In this document: piece by piece, positions 7,702-15,955 of the stretch | Position numbering within the stretch: the first letter of the stretch is position 1 | Layout: the number at the start of each line of letters is the position of its first letter | From: Devosia nanyangense | GTDB taxonomy: Bacteria; Pseudomonadota; Alphaproteobacteria; Rhizobiales; Devosiaceae | NCBI GenBank assembly: GCA_016213505.1 | Contig: JACRAF010000044.1 | Coordinates: 1-38,387 of the forward strand | Direction: 5' to 3' | DNA: 38,387 nt | Position numbers and translations under genes: made by a program | The notes under the pieces: generated by a model | Told to the model about the DNA's origin: nothing | Database searches by the model: none | The model's input: the letters and a program-made list of their open reading frames with translations, nothing else

Positions 7702-8101
7702 GACCTCCCGGGAACGGGTCAGGACCGGTTGCTGGAACCGATCCAGACGAGGACGCTAGCGCAGGGCCGAAATTTTATCAATTGGTCAAATATTGGACCG
7801 GGAGGGGCCGTTCGGCGCCGGTGCAACGCATCCGGGCAGGCGGAAACGGCGGTTGGCGCTCGTTCCGGTTGCGACCACCTGACGCAAGCGGGCCGGCGGA
7901 CCGACGCCCGGTGCCGCCGGGCGAGACGGCGCTAAGCCACTAGAATCCCGCTATTTTTCTCAGCACCAATAGAAGCGGGCGGCTGAACAATGGGCTGATG
8001 CGCGGGGGCAACACAGGCTGGCAGGTTTTTTCTCGCCCAGATTCTCTCACAATCTCGCCACAGCCCGACACTAGGCGGCAACCTGTCGTTAACTAGCGTG
8101 A
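7702..8101. other. Intergenic region between preT and the RlpA-like gene
   Basis: This 400-bp divergent region has no convincing gene. It holds a small palindrome TGGAACCG-A-TCCA (7733-7745) and the RutR-type operator (7774-7789) near preT. The rest shows no clear promoter or hairpin. Confidence 0.6.
7774..7789. promoter_or_regulatory. RutR-type operator upstream of preT
   Basis: TTTATCAATTGGTCAA matches the RutR palindrome TTGACCA-NN-TGGTCAA at 12 of 14 defined bases, with a perfect right half. The flanking bases after TGGTCAA (AATAT) resemble those next to the site at 1020-1035 when read on the same strand (AATTT). It lies 73 bp upstream of the preT start. Confidence 0.62.
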
Positions 8102-8470
8102 GTGAGTTGTTTGATTAAGCACATCGTTGTCGCCGCCGCCCTGATCACGGGTAGTCTTTCGTTCGTGACCGGGGAGAGTATCGCGGCCGGCAATCAATGC
8201 GGTAAGGCCTCCTGGTATTCATTGCCCGGACAGCGCACCGCGAGTGGGGAACGGATGAACCCCAACGCCATGACCGCAGCCCACAAGACCCTACCGCTGG
8301 GCACGGTCGTCAAGGTGGTCAACCAGCAGACCGGGAAATCGATCCAGGTGACCATCAACGACAGGGGCCCTTACATCAAGGGCCGCATCATCGACCTCTC
8401 GAAGGCTGCCGGCCGGCAGCTCGGCATCATCCCCGCCGGCACCGGCAAGGTGTGCATCACCAGGGTCTGA
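8102..8470 (+). CDS. RlpA-like double-psi beta-barrel protein, secreted
   Basis: 122 aa with a signal peptide (hydrophobic about 6-25, 'HIVVAAALITGSLSFVTG'). An RlpA/DPBB domain follows: 'GKASWYSLPGQRTASGERMN', 'MTAAHKTLPLGT', 'VTINDRGPYIKGRIIDLSKAA'. RlpA proteins cut peptidoglycan strands lacking stem peptides or bind septal wall; this short form has no SPOR domain, so septal targeting is not shown. The GTG start at 8102 is uncertain because no good Shine-Dalgarno precedes it; the TTG at 8111 is an alternative. A strong terminator follows. Confidence 0.85.
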   Translation: MSCLIKHIVVAAALITGSLSFVTGESIAAGNQCGKASWYSLPGQRTASGERMNPNAMTAAHKTLPLGTVVKVVNQQTGKSIQVTINDRGPYIKGRIIDLSKAAGRQLGIIPAGTGKVCITRV

Positions 8471-8492
8471 TCGATATCGCAGCAGACAAAGC

Positions 8493-8522
8493 GGGGTCGC
8501 TCTTCGGAGCGGCCCCTTTTTT
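8493..8522 (+). terminator. Rho-independent terminator after the RlpA-like gene
   Basis: Ten-bp stem GGGGTCGCTC / GAGCGGCCCC (one G-T pair) closed by a TTCG tetraloop and followed by six T. It lies 22 bp after the stop codon and separates this gene from adenine deaminase. Confidence 0.93.
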
Positions 8523-8619
8523 GTATCAAGCTCTTCCCCGGCGCCAGCGGGCCTCGTGCGCCCTTGACGCCGCGGCCTCACCCCTTTCTCATTCGCCATC
8601 GCATCCAAGGAAACGCCGC

Positions 8620-10410
8620 ATGCCCATCGCCCCCTGGTCCGAAACCGCGCCGCTGCTCGTCGACGTCGCCATGGGCCGCGCCCCGGCCGATATGCTGATC
8701 CGCAACGGCAAGTGGGTGAACGTCCATTCGGGCGAGATCATCGCGGCCACCGATGTCGCCATCAAGGCCGGGCGCTTCGCGGCGGTGGGACCGGACCTCG
8801 CCTACACGGCGGGGCCCGAGACCGAGATCGTCGACGCCGCGGGGCGCTACCTGGTGCCCGGTCTCTGCGACGGCCACATGCATGTCGAGAGCGGCATGGT
8901 GACGGTCACCGAATTCTGCCGCGCCGTGATCCCGCACGGCACCACCTCGATGTTCATCGATCCGCACGAGATCGCCAACGTGCTCGGCCTCCCCGGGGTG
9001 CGGCTGATGCATGACGAGGCGGTGGCGATGCCGACCAACGTGTTCGTCCAGATGCCCAGCTGCGTGCCCGCGGCGCCCGGGCTCGAGACCTCCGGCGCCT
9101 CGCTCGACGAGCGCGACGTGGCCGAGGCCATGGGCTGGCCCAACATCATCGGACTGGGCGAGATGATGAACTTTCCCGGCGTCGCCGCCAACGACAGAAC
9201 GATGCTGGCCGAGATCGCCGCCACGCAGCGCGCCGGCAAGACCGTGGGCGGGCACTATGCCTCGCTCGATCTGGGGCGGCCGTTCGCCGCCTACGTCGCC
9301 GCCGGGCCGGCCGACGATCACGAGGGCACACGGGCCGAGGATGCCATCGCCCGCGTCCGGCTCGGCATGCGCGCCATGCTCCGGTTCGGCTCGGCCTGGT
9401 ACGACGTCGCGCCGCAAATCAAGGCGATCACCGAACAGGGCCTCGACTCGCGCAACTTCATCCTGTGCACCGACGACCGCTTCGCCGCGACGCTGGTCAA
9501 CGAGGGCCACATCGACGATGTGGTGCGCTACGCCATCGCCCAGGGCCTGAAGCCGATCACCGCCATCCAGATGGCGAGCCTCAACACCGCCACTCATTTC
9601 GGACTCGAGCGCGAGCTGGGCTCGATCACTCCGGGCCGGCGCGCCGATGTAATCGTCACCTCCGATCTGGTGACCCTGCCCATCGAGATGGTGATCGCCC
9701 GCGGCGTGGTCTGGGCCGAACACGGCAAGCTGGTGCGCGAGACCGCGCCCTACCCCTATCCCGATTTCGCCCGGGGCACCGTCAAGGTCGGCCGGACCAT
9801 CGACCCGGCCGATTTCGCCATCGCCGCACCGGCCGGCAAGAACAGCGTTACAGCAAAAGTCATCGGCATCATCGAGAACAAGACCAATACCCGCGCGCTC
9901 GAGCGCACGCTTCAGGTCGAGGACGGACTGGTCAATGCCGATCGCGGCCAGGACATAGCGCAGGTGGCGGTGGTCGAGCGCCATCGCGGCACCGGCCGAG
10001 TCGTCAACGGCTTCGTCTCCGGCTTCCGCTACGATGTCGATTGCGCCGTCGCCGCGACGGTGGCGCATGACAGCCATCACATGATCGTCGTCGGCACCAA
10101 TCGCGACGACATGGCGCTCGCCGCCAACCGGCTGCAGCAGGTGGGCGGCGGCTTCGTCGTGTTCAGCCAGGGACATGAACTGGCGCTGGTCGAGCTGCCG
10201 ATCGCCGGGATGATGTCGGACGAGCGGGCCGAGATCGTCGCCGAAAAGACCGAACGCGTTCTCGCCGCCATGGTGCAGTGCGGCTGCACCCTCAACAACG
10301 CCATGATCCAGCACATGTTCGTGGCCCTGCCGGTGATCCCGGAACTCCGGCTCACCGACATGGGATTGGTCGACGTGACGAAGTTCGAGCTCACCAGCCT
10401 GTTCGTCTGA
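8620..10410 (+). CDS. ade: Adenine deaminase
   Basis: 596 aa, about the length of E. coli Ade (588). Converts adenine to hypoxanthine and ammonia in purine salvage. Amidohydrolase-fold marks are 'VPGLCDGHMHVESGMV' (metal-binding HxH), 'FIDPHEIANVLG', 'GLGEMMNFPGV', 'GGHYASLDLG', 'ILCTDDR' and 'ATHFGLERELGSITPGRRADVIV'. The family-specific C-terminal domain follows ('VAATVAHDSHHMIVVGTNRDDMA', 'LPVIPELRLTDMGLVDV'). I chose the ATG at 8620, which has AAGGAA seven bases upstream; a reading from 8452 would run through the preceding terminator. It appears to be transcribed alone. Confidence 0.95.
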   Translation: MPIAPWSETAPLLVDVAMGRAPADMLIRNGKWVNVHSGEIIAATDVAIKAGRFAAVGPDLAYTAGPETEIVDAAGRYLVPGLCDGHMHVESGMVTVTEFCRAVIPHGTTSMFIDPHEIANVLGLPGVRLMHDEAVAMPTNVFVQMPSCVPAAPGLETSGASLDERDVAEAMGWPNIIGLGEMMNFPGVAANDRTMLAEIAATQRAGKTVGGHYASLDLGRPFAAYVAAGPADDHEGTRAEDAIARVRLGMRAMLRFGSAWYDVAPQIKAITEQGLDSRNFILCTDDRFAATLVNEGHIDDVVRYAIAQGLKPITAIQMASLNTATHFGLERELGSITPGRRADVIVTSDLVTLPIEMVIARGVVWAEHGKLVRETAPYPYPDFARGTVKVGRTIDPADFAIAAPAGKNSVTAKVIGIIENKTNTRALERTLQVEDGLVNADRGQDIAQVAVVERHRGTGRVVNGFVSGFRYDVDCAVAATVAHDSHHMIVVGTNRDDMALAANRLQQVGGGFVVFSQGHELALVELPIAGMMSDERAEIVAEKTERVLAAMVQCGCTLNNAMIQHMFVALPVIPELRLTDMGLVDVTKFELTSLFV

Positions 10411-10434
10411 GCTGCGGCCACCGGCGTCGCGATT

Positions 10435-10482
10435 CCCCTCGCCCCGCAGGGGAGAGGGTGGCCCGAAGGGCCGGGTGAGGGG
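10435..10482. repeat. REP-like structured intergenic element
   Basis: Outer arms CCCCTC and GAGGGG (10435-10440, 10477-10482) enclose two hairpins: CCCC-GCA-GGGG (10442-10452) and GGCCC-GAA-GGGCC (10460-10472). The layout is a three-way junction. It lies between convergent ade and the DUF1127 gene. A diverged partial copy is at 36868-36897 and a half copy at 34377-34390. I know this kind of sequence as a common intergenic repeat in Rhizobiales. Confidence 0.75.
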
Positions 10483-10485
10483 ACG

Positions 10486-10647
10486 TCACTCGCACCGGCG
10501 CTCGCTGGCCTCGAGCGCGCGCCGATGAATCTGCTCGGGCGCGATACCGGTGTCGGCGAGGATGTGCGGATCGAGGCAGGTGAGGCGGCGGACGGTGTCG
10601 CGGTAATAGCGCCAGGTGCGGTAACGCAGTCTGAGCCGTTCGAACAT
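10486..10647 (-). CDS. DUF1127 (YjiS-like) small arginine-rich protein
   Basis: 53 aa, starting 'MFERLRLRYRTWRYYRDTVRRL' and continuing 'DPHILADTGIAPEQIHRRA', which is the DUF1127 pattern. These small basic proteins in alphaproteobacteria have been linked to RNA binding and to nutrient and stress adaptation. The ATG at 10645-10647 is preceded by GGAG at good spacing, so the longer reading to 10761 is unlikely. It is divergent from a LysR gene, which may regulate it. Confidence 0.85.
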   Translation of the reverse strand: MFERLRLRYRTWRYYRDTVRRLTCLDPHILADTGIAPEQIHRRALEASERRCE

Positions 10648-10784
10648 GACGGTCTCCTTCTTCTTCAGGATTGAAATGCCGCCCGGCCCGTTGGGAGACT
10701 GCAGCACGGGCGACGGCTGGATACTTGCGCTTGGTCTTGTGTTTACGCTACGAACAGGCATGCAACCGGCTTTGCAGAAATGAA

Positions 10785-11657
10785 ATGAGCATCGACTGGG
10801 CCGATCTCAGGCTGTTCCTCGACGTAGCGCGGCTGGGCGGCCTGAGCGCCGCGACGACGACCACGGGGCTGAGCGCCGCCACCCTCGGGCGGCGTGTCAC
10901 GGCGCTCGAAAAGCAGGTCGGCGAGCCGCTGTTCCAGCGCTCTCATTCGGGCTACGCGCTGACCCATGCGGGCGAGGAGTTGCTGCGCCGGGCCGAAGAC
11001 GTCGAGGCGGCGATGACCTCGCTCACCCGTTGGCGCGACGGCACGCTGGGCGACCGGGTGGTGCGGATTTCGGCGGGCAGTTGGACCACCGAATTCCTCG
11101 CCCGCCACATCGGCGAGATCTGGCACGTCAGCGATCCGTTCCGCATCGAGTTCGTCACCGCCTATGACAAGGTCGATATCGGCCGCCGCAACGCCGATAT
11201 CGGGGTGCGCAGCGAGCGGCCGATCGAGCCGAACCTGGCCGGGCGGCTCACCGGCAAGGTGGCGCATGCCATCTATTCCGGCCGCCAGCTGATCAACGGC
11301 GTCGAGGCTGGTCTGTTCGTCGGCGTCACCGGGGAGGCGGCGAACGTCAAAATGGCGCGCTGGATGATGGCCCATCACGGCGACCGCATCGGGGTGCGCG
11401 GCAACGACAGCCACAGCGTGCGCGAACTGGTGGCGGCCGGCGCCGGGCTCACGGTCCTGCCCTGCTTTGCCGGCGACAGCGATCCGCGGCTGGTGCGGGT
11501 GGCGCCGCCGATCCCCGACCTGATGAGCGAGCAATGGCTGGTGAGCCACCAGGACGAACGCCACAGCCGCGAGGTGCGCACGCTGCTCGAGCGGCTCGCG
11601 GGGTTGTTCAAGACCCACGCGCCGCTGTTCACTGGTGAAGGACGCAACCGGCCTTAA
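10785..11657 (+). CDS. LysR-family transcription regulator
   Basis: 290 aa. The N-terminal winged helix 'MSIDWADLRLFLDVARLGGLSAATTTTGLSAATLGRRVTALEKQVGEPLFQRSHSGYALT' is a clear LysR DNA-binding domain (about 1-60), followed by the linker helix and a ligand-binding domain to the C-terminus. The start is the ATG at 10785. Its target is unknown. Divergence from the DUF1127 gene, with 137 bp between them, suggests it may control that gene or itself. The effector cannot be read from the sequence. Confidence 0.9.
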   Translation: MSIDWADLRLFLDVARLGGLSAATTTTGLSAATLGRRVTALEKQVGEPLFQRSHSGYALTHAGEELLRRAEDVEAAMTSLTRWRDGTLGDRVVRISAGSWTTEFLARHIGEIWHVSDPFRIEFVTAYDKVDIGRRNADIGVRSERPIEPNLAGRLTGKVAHAIYSGRQLINGVEAGLFVGVTGEAANVKMARWMMAHHGDRIGVRGNDSHSVRELVAAGAGLTVLPCFAGDSDPRLVRVAPPIPDLMSEQWLVSHQDERHSREVRTLLERLAGLFKTHAPLFTGEGRNRP

Positions 11658-11696
11658 CCGGATGTTCAGCGCGCAATGACATGACCGTTCCCGGGA

Positions 11697-12266
11697 ATGC
11701 CGTGGTCGGGGGACCAGACGTTGAAAGCCGCAGCCTTCGTGGTGGGGCCCCGGGACGGGGCCGGCGCCGCACTTGCCGATCTGGCGCGGGCGCAGGGTTT
11801 TGCGCCGGTCGCACGCTATGGGGGCCTGGGCAAGGCCGAACGGCAGGCCGACGAGACGCCGCTGGTGTTCTTCCTCTGCGCCGAGGTGGCCAGCATCGAA
11901 AGCCTGAAGCCCATGGCCGACGCCATCCGCTTTTCCGAGAGCCGCAAGCTGAGGTTCTCGCCGCTGATCTATTTTGCCCGCACGCTCTCGGTCGACAGCA
12001 TCAGGCGCTGCATCCGCATGGGTTTCGACGACGTCATTGCGCTCCCCTATGGCGGGGGCGACCTCGCAGAGCGGATCGGGCGGCAGGTGGGCCGGCCGCA
12101 GGTCTACTACGAGACCTCGACCTATTTCGGCCCGGATCGCCGGGATCGCGCCGCGGAGCGGCCCGCCGACGATGGCGACGGCGGCCAGGTCCGGCGCATC
12201 GAGATCATGCGCAACCCGGAGACCGGCATCGACGTGCTGCAGGACGATTTTCAGGTCGTGCTCTGA
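11697..12266 (+). CDS. Degenerate receiver-like (pseudo-receiver) protein
   Basis: 189 aa. Residues about 9-130 follow a CheY-like alternation of strands and helices: 'AAAFVVG', 'APVARY', 'PLVFFLCAEV', 'FSPLIYFAR', then 'RCIRMGFDDVIALPYGGGDLAERI', which resembles the receiver end 'G-x-DDY-x-x-KP-x-x-x-x-L-x-x-RI'. The phospho-acceptor Asp at the end of strand 3 is absent (sequence FFLCAEV) and the signalling Lys before the Pro is Leu, so phosphorylation is unlikely. The tail has 'YFGPDRRDR', a motif I associate with some alphaproteobacterial signalling proteins. The TTG at 11721 with GGGGGA upstream is an alternative start. Function unknown. Confidence 0.7.
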   Translation: MPWSGDQTLKAAAFVVGPRDGAGAALADLARAQGFAPVARYGGLGKAERQADETPLVFFLCAEVASIESLKPMADAIRFSESRKLRFSPLIYFARTLSVDSIRRCIRMGFDDVIALPYGGGDLAERIGRQVGRPQVYYETSTYFGPDRRDRAAERPADDGDGGQVRRIEIMRNPETGIDVLQDDFQVVL

Positions 12267-12395
12267 GGCCGGCAGGCCCGGCAGCCCGCCGCTGACCGAC
12301 GGCGCGGTGCCGGGATCGGGCGACCCGGCATGGGTTGTTTCATCGGCCGCTGCCGATTAAAGCTCTCTCGACACTATCGTCGCGAGATTCTCCCA

Positions 12396-13571
12396 ATGAA
12401 ATTCGGCCTCGACCTCGCCCCCCAGCACCGGGTCTTCGGGGCGTTTGCGGTCTATTCGTTCTGCATGGGCAACATCTTTCCCCGGCTCCCCGACATCCAG
12501 CACGCCATGGGCGTGCCGGAGGGCGCGCTCGGGCTGGGGCTGATCGGCACCCCGGTCGGTACGCTGATTTCGCTGACCTTCGCGGCACCGCTCTTGGAGC
12601 GGATCGGCTACCGCCGGGCGCTGCTCGGGCTGATCCCGCTGCTGGCACTGTTCTACGCGTTCGCCTCGATGGCGCCCAACCCGGTGGCGTTCTTCTTTCT
12701 CCTGTTGCCGGCGGGGCTCGCCATCGGCTGCATCGAGCTGATCATCAATCTCGAGGCCGACCGTACCGAGCATCTCATCGGTCGGCGGATCATGAACCGG
12801 GCGCACGGCTTCTGGAGCATCGGCTTCTTCGGCGCGGGGCTCGTCGGCGGCTTCATCGCCCAATTGGGCGTACCGGCCCCTGTGCATCTGCTGCTGATCG
12901 TGCCGCTGGCGGTCGCCGGGGTGGCGCTGTTCCTCGGGCGCTTCGATCCGGCGCCGATGCGCAGCGGCGGCAGCACCGACGCCGCGCCGCGCTTTGCCGC
13001 GCCGACGCTGGGCATCATGGTGCTGGTGATTTTCACCCTCGCCGCCATGCTGCTCGAGGGCGCTTACATGGACTGGTCGGCGATCTACATGACCAAGATC
13101 TTCGGCTCGGCGCCGTTCCTCGCCGCCATGGCGGTCGCGGTCGGCGCCGGCGCCCAGGCCATCACGCGGATGTTCGCCGACAGTTTCGTCGAGCGCTATT
13201 CGCCCGTCGGCGTCGCCCGGGTGCTGCTGAGCATCGTCGGCGTCGGCGTGCTGCTGGTGTTCTTCGCCCCCAACGAATGGGTGGCACTCACTGGCTTTGC
13301 GCTGCTCGGCATGGGCACCAGCGCCGTCTTTCCGCTCGCCATGTCGGCGGCGGCGCAGCGCACCGACCGGCCGGCGGCGATCAACGTCGCGGCGCTGGCG
13401 CAGACCTCGTTCGTCACCTTCCTCGTGGCGCCGCCGCTCCTCGGCTTCGTTGCCGAGCATTTCGGCATCCGCTGGTCGTTCGGCGTCGGCATGCCGTTCG
13501 TCATCCTGAGCTTCCTCGCGGCGGCAGCGCTCGGCCTGAAGCCCGCGGCCAAGACGGTGCCGGCGGAATGA
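12396..13571 (+). CDS. MFS transporter, YbjJ-like (first of two paralogues)
   Basis: 391 aa with about 12 hydrophobic helices. It shows the loop 'ERIGYRRALLGLIPLLALF' after helix 2 and the YbjJ-like features 'NIFPRLPDIQHAMGVPEGALGLGLIGTPVG' and 'NLEADRTEHLIGRRIMNRAHGFWSIGFFG'. It is clearly paralogous to the transporter at 14063-15253. mmcB follows after 6 bp. The substrate is not evident; related proteins are sugar-type or drug-type porters. The ATG at 12396 was chosen because hydrophobic sequence begins soon after it. Confidence 0.88.
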   Translation: MKFGLDLAPQHRVFGAFAVYSFCMGNIFPRLPDIQHAMGVPEGALGLGLIGTPVGTLISLTFAAPLLERIGYRRALLGLIPLLALFYAFASMAPNPVAFFFLLLPAGLAIGCIELIINLEADRTEHLIGRRIMNRAHGFWSIGFFGAGLVGGFIAQLGVPAPVHLLLIVPLAVAGVALFLGRFDPAPMRSGGSTDAAPRFAAPTLGIMVLVIFTLAAMLLEGAYMDWSAIYMTKIFGSAPFLAAMAVAVGAGAQAITRMFADSFVERYSPVGVARVLLSIVGVGVLLVFFAPNEWVALTGFALLGMGTSAVFPLAMSAAAQRTDRPAAINVAALAQTSFVTFLVAPPLLGFVAEHFGIRWSFGVGMPFVILSFLAAAALGLKPAAKTVPAE

Positions 13572-13577
13572 CGGAAC

Positions 13578-14066
13578 ATGCCCGCCCCCGCCATGGCTGA
13601 GCTGCCGCAGATCGTCGATTTGAGGCAGTCGCCGACGGCGCTCAAGGTGCAGCGCGGAGTGATGCGATTGCTGCGCTCGATCCACGATTTCTGCTGCTTT
13701 GCCGAGGTGCCGCTGGCCAATGGCCGGCGCGCCGATGTGCTGGGCGTCGGCCCCAAAGGCGAGATCTGGATCGTCGAGATCAAATCGAGCCTCATCGATT
13801 TCCGCGTCGACGCCAAATGGCCCGACTACAAGGACTATTGCGACCGCTTCTTTTTCGCCAAGCCGCCCGAGCTCGACGCCGCGATCTTCCCCCAGAGCGA
13901 GGGGCTGATCGTCGCCGACGGGCATGGCGCCGAGATCCTCAGGCCGGCGCCGGAGTTCGCGCTGGCGCCGGCGCGGCGGCGGGCGATGCTGCTCAAGCTC
14001 GTGCGGCTGGGCGCCGATCGCGTGCATCAGCTGATGGACCCGCCGGCGAGCTCGGGCGCCTCGTGA
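13578..14066 (+). CDS. mmcB: MmcB-family DNA repair protein
   Basis: 162 aa. A PD-(D/E)xK-type nuclease-like fold is suggested by 'FAEVPLANGRRADVLGVGPKGEIWIVEIKSS' (Asp, then ExK) and 'DAKWPDYKDYCDRFFFA'. MmcB was described in Caulobacter as a mitomycin C damage-repair protein induced by DNA damage; the family is alphaproteobacterial. It is sandwiched between two MFS genes: 6 bp after the first, and a GTGA overlap with the second. No LexA box could be identified with confidence nearby. Start could also be the internal ATG at 13593. Confidence 0.88.
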   Translation: MPAPAMAELPQIVDLRQSPTALKVQRGVMRLLRSIHDFCCFAEVPLANGRRADVLGVGPKGEIWIVEIKSSLIDFRVDAKWPDYKDYCDRFFFAKPPELDAAIFPQSEGLIVADGHGAEILRPAPEFALAPARRRAMLLKLVRLGADRVHQLMDPPASSGAS

Positions 14067-15253
14067 CTGCACAACCCCAATCGGCGAGCCGGCCGGCGCT
14101 GCTCGCCTTGTCGCCCCGCGCCCGCATCATCGCGACTTTTGCGCTTCATGCGCTGTCGCAGGGCGGCCTCTTCAGCCGCATCCCGGACATCCAGCAGAAC
14201 CTTGGGCTCAACGAGGCGGCACTCGGCCTGGCGCTGCTCGGCCAGCCGGTCGGGGCGATCGCGACCTTCCTGTTCGCCAGCGCCGTGCTCGAAAAAATCG
14301 GCACGCGACGCATCCTGATGCTCGCCATCCCGCTGCTGTCGGCCACCGTGATGCTGATCGGCCTCGCGCCGAACGCGCTGGTCCTCGGCCTGGCCTTTGC
14401 CTGCTACGGCGTTCTATTCGGGCTCAGCAACATCGCCATGAACGTCGAGGCCGACCGGGTCGAAGCCCAATCGGGCAACCGGGTGATGAACACCTGCCAC
14501 GGGGTGTGGAGCCTGGGCCTCCTGACCGCGACGCTGATCGGCACCTTGGCCCGCGGCGCGGCGATTTCGCCGGCCCTCCATTTCGCACTGATGGTGCCGC
14601 TGATCCTCGCGGGCACCGCGCTGGTGGTCTGGCCGATGTCCCCGGCCCCGCCGCGGGCGCACACTGGAACAGCCGCGCGCGGCCGCATCGCGCTGCCGAC
14701 GCTGATGACGCTGATCCTCGTCGGCTTCGCCATCGCCGGGGCCCTGCTCGAGGGGGCGCTGCGCAACTGGTCGGTGATCTTCATGCGCGACAGTTTCTCG
14801 GCGCCCGCCTGGGTCGACACATTGACGCTGCCGTCGTTCCTCATCGCCCAGACCGCGGGGCGGCTGCAGGCCGACCGGCTGATCACGCGGTTCGGACCGG
14901 TGGCGGTCGCGCGCACGCTGCTCGCGGTGGCGCTCATCGGCCTCGGCCTCGTGGTGTTCTCCCCCAATCTCATCGTGGCGCTCATCGGCTTTGCCATGGT
15001 CGGGGTCGGCATCTGCGTGTCGTTCCCGCTCACCACCTCGGCTGCCGCGCGGCTCGGCGACCGGCCGGCATCGGAGAACGTCGCGGCGCTGACCCTGGTG
15101 ACGCAGATCACCATTCTTGGAGCACCCGCCCTGCTCGGCTATGTGGCGACGACCTACGGCATCCGGCTGACCTTCGCGATCCTCCTGCCGTTCGTCCTCA
15201 TCGCCCTCTATCTCGCGCGCTATCTTGCCCCGAAGCCGGCGATCCCAGGCTGA
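14063..15253 (+). CDS. MFS transporter, YbjJ-like (second paralogue)
   Basis: 396 aa, about 12 membrane helices. It shares with the upstream transporter the pattern 'SRIPDIQQNLGLNEAALGLALLGQPVG', 'NVEADRVEAQSGNRVMNTCHGVWSLG' and the loop 'EKIGTRRILMLAIPLL'. It starts at a GTG that overlaps the mmcB stop as GTGA (14063-14066). Its own stop codon directly abuts the stop of the convergent aqpS gene with no base between. Substrate unknown. Confidence 0.87.
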   Translation: MTAQPQSASRPALLALSPRARIIATFALHALSQGGLFSRIPDIQQNLGLNEAALGLALLGQPVGAIATFLFASAVLEKIGTRRILMLAIPLLSATVMLIGLAPNALVLGLAFACYGVLFGLSNIAMNVEADRVEAQSGNRVMNTCHGVWSLGLLTATLIGTLARGAAISPALHFALMVPLILAGTALVVWPMSPAPPRAHTGTAARGRIALPTLMTLILVGFAIAGALLEGALRNWSVIFMRDSFSAPAWVDTLTLPSFLIAQTAGRLQADRLITRFGPVAVARTLLAVALIGLGLVVFSPNLIVALIGFAMVGVGICVSFPLTTSAAARLGDRPASENVAALTLVTQITILGAPALLGYVATTYGIRLTFAILLPFVLIALYLARYLAPKPAIPG

Positions 15254-15955
15254 TCACCGGCGAAGCGGCGCCGGCACTCCCGGTGTGCGCTGGCCGGCAG
15301 CCGCCTTCGGCAGCAGCCAGCCCATCAGCGCCGCGCCCAGCCCCGCGCCCACCAGCTGCGCCACGACAAAGGCGGGGACATCGATGGGCCTGATGCCGGC
15401 GAAGCTGTCGGTGAGAGAGCGCGCCAGTGTCAGCGCCGGGTTGGCGAACGAGGTCGACGCGGTGAACCAGTAGGCGGCGACGATCACCAGCCCGATCAGC
15501 CACGGCAGCGCGTCGGGGCGGAACCGCTGTCCGGCGAGAATAGTGCTCAGCAGCGCGAACGCCGCGACGATCTCGGAGAGCCACTGGCTCGGACCCGTCC
15601 GCGCCGTGACCGCGACCTCGAACAGCGGCGCCGCGAACATCAGATGCGCCAGCCAGGTTCCGGCGATTGCCCCCGCCAGCTGCGCCAGACTATAGAACGC
15701 CGCTTCACGCCAGCCGATGTCGCCCCGCGCGGCGAACACCGCGGTCACCGCCGGATTGAAATGCGCTCCTGAGATCGGGCCAAGGATCGTGATCAGCACC
15801 ACCAGCATGGCGCCGGTGGGCAGCGTGTTGCCGAGCAGCATCAGCGCCGTGTCGCCGGTCAGCCGCTCGGCCATGAGGCCCGAGCCGATCACCGTCGCAG
15901 CGAGCAGCACGCTGCCGAGCCCCTCGGCCACGAGCTTTCGGGCGAGATCGGTCAC
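15254..15955 (-). CDS. aqpS: Aquaglyceroporin of the arsenic operon (AqpS-like)
   Basis: 233 aa, MIP-family channel with six hydrophobic helices and two NPA boxes: 'GAHFNPAVT' (67-69) and 'SFANPALT' (172-174). It is last in an arsenic operon after arsR and arsC. In Sinorhizobium AqpS replaces ArsB: arsenite made by ArsC flows out through the channel. The GTG start overlaps the arsC stop as GTGA (15952-15955), so translation should be coupled. No arsB or acr3 pump gene is present in the window, which fits this role. Confidence 0.9.
   Translation of the reverse strand: MTDLARKLVAEGLGSVLLAATVIGSGLMAERLTGDTALMLLGNTLPTGAMLVVLITILGPISGAHFNPAVTAVFAARGDIGWREAAFYSLAQLAGAIAGTWLAHLMFAAPLFEVAVTARTGPSQWLSEIVAAFALLSTILAGQRFRPDALPWLIGLVIVAAYWFTASTSFANPALTLARSLTDSFAGIRPIDVPAFVVAQLVGAGLGAALMGWLLPKAAAGQRTPGVPAPLRR

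Noticed and set aside
8578..10314. 578-codon open frame antisense to adenine deaminase
   Set aside because: Antisense shadow; adenine deaminase motifs are intact on the plus strand.
12357..14072. 571-codon minus-strand frame over the MFS and mmcB genes
   Set aside because: Highly charged shadow; the plus-strand products are clear families.
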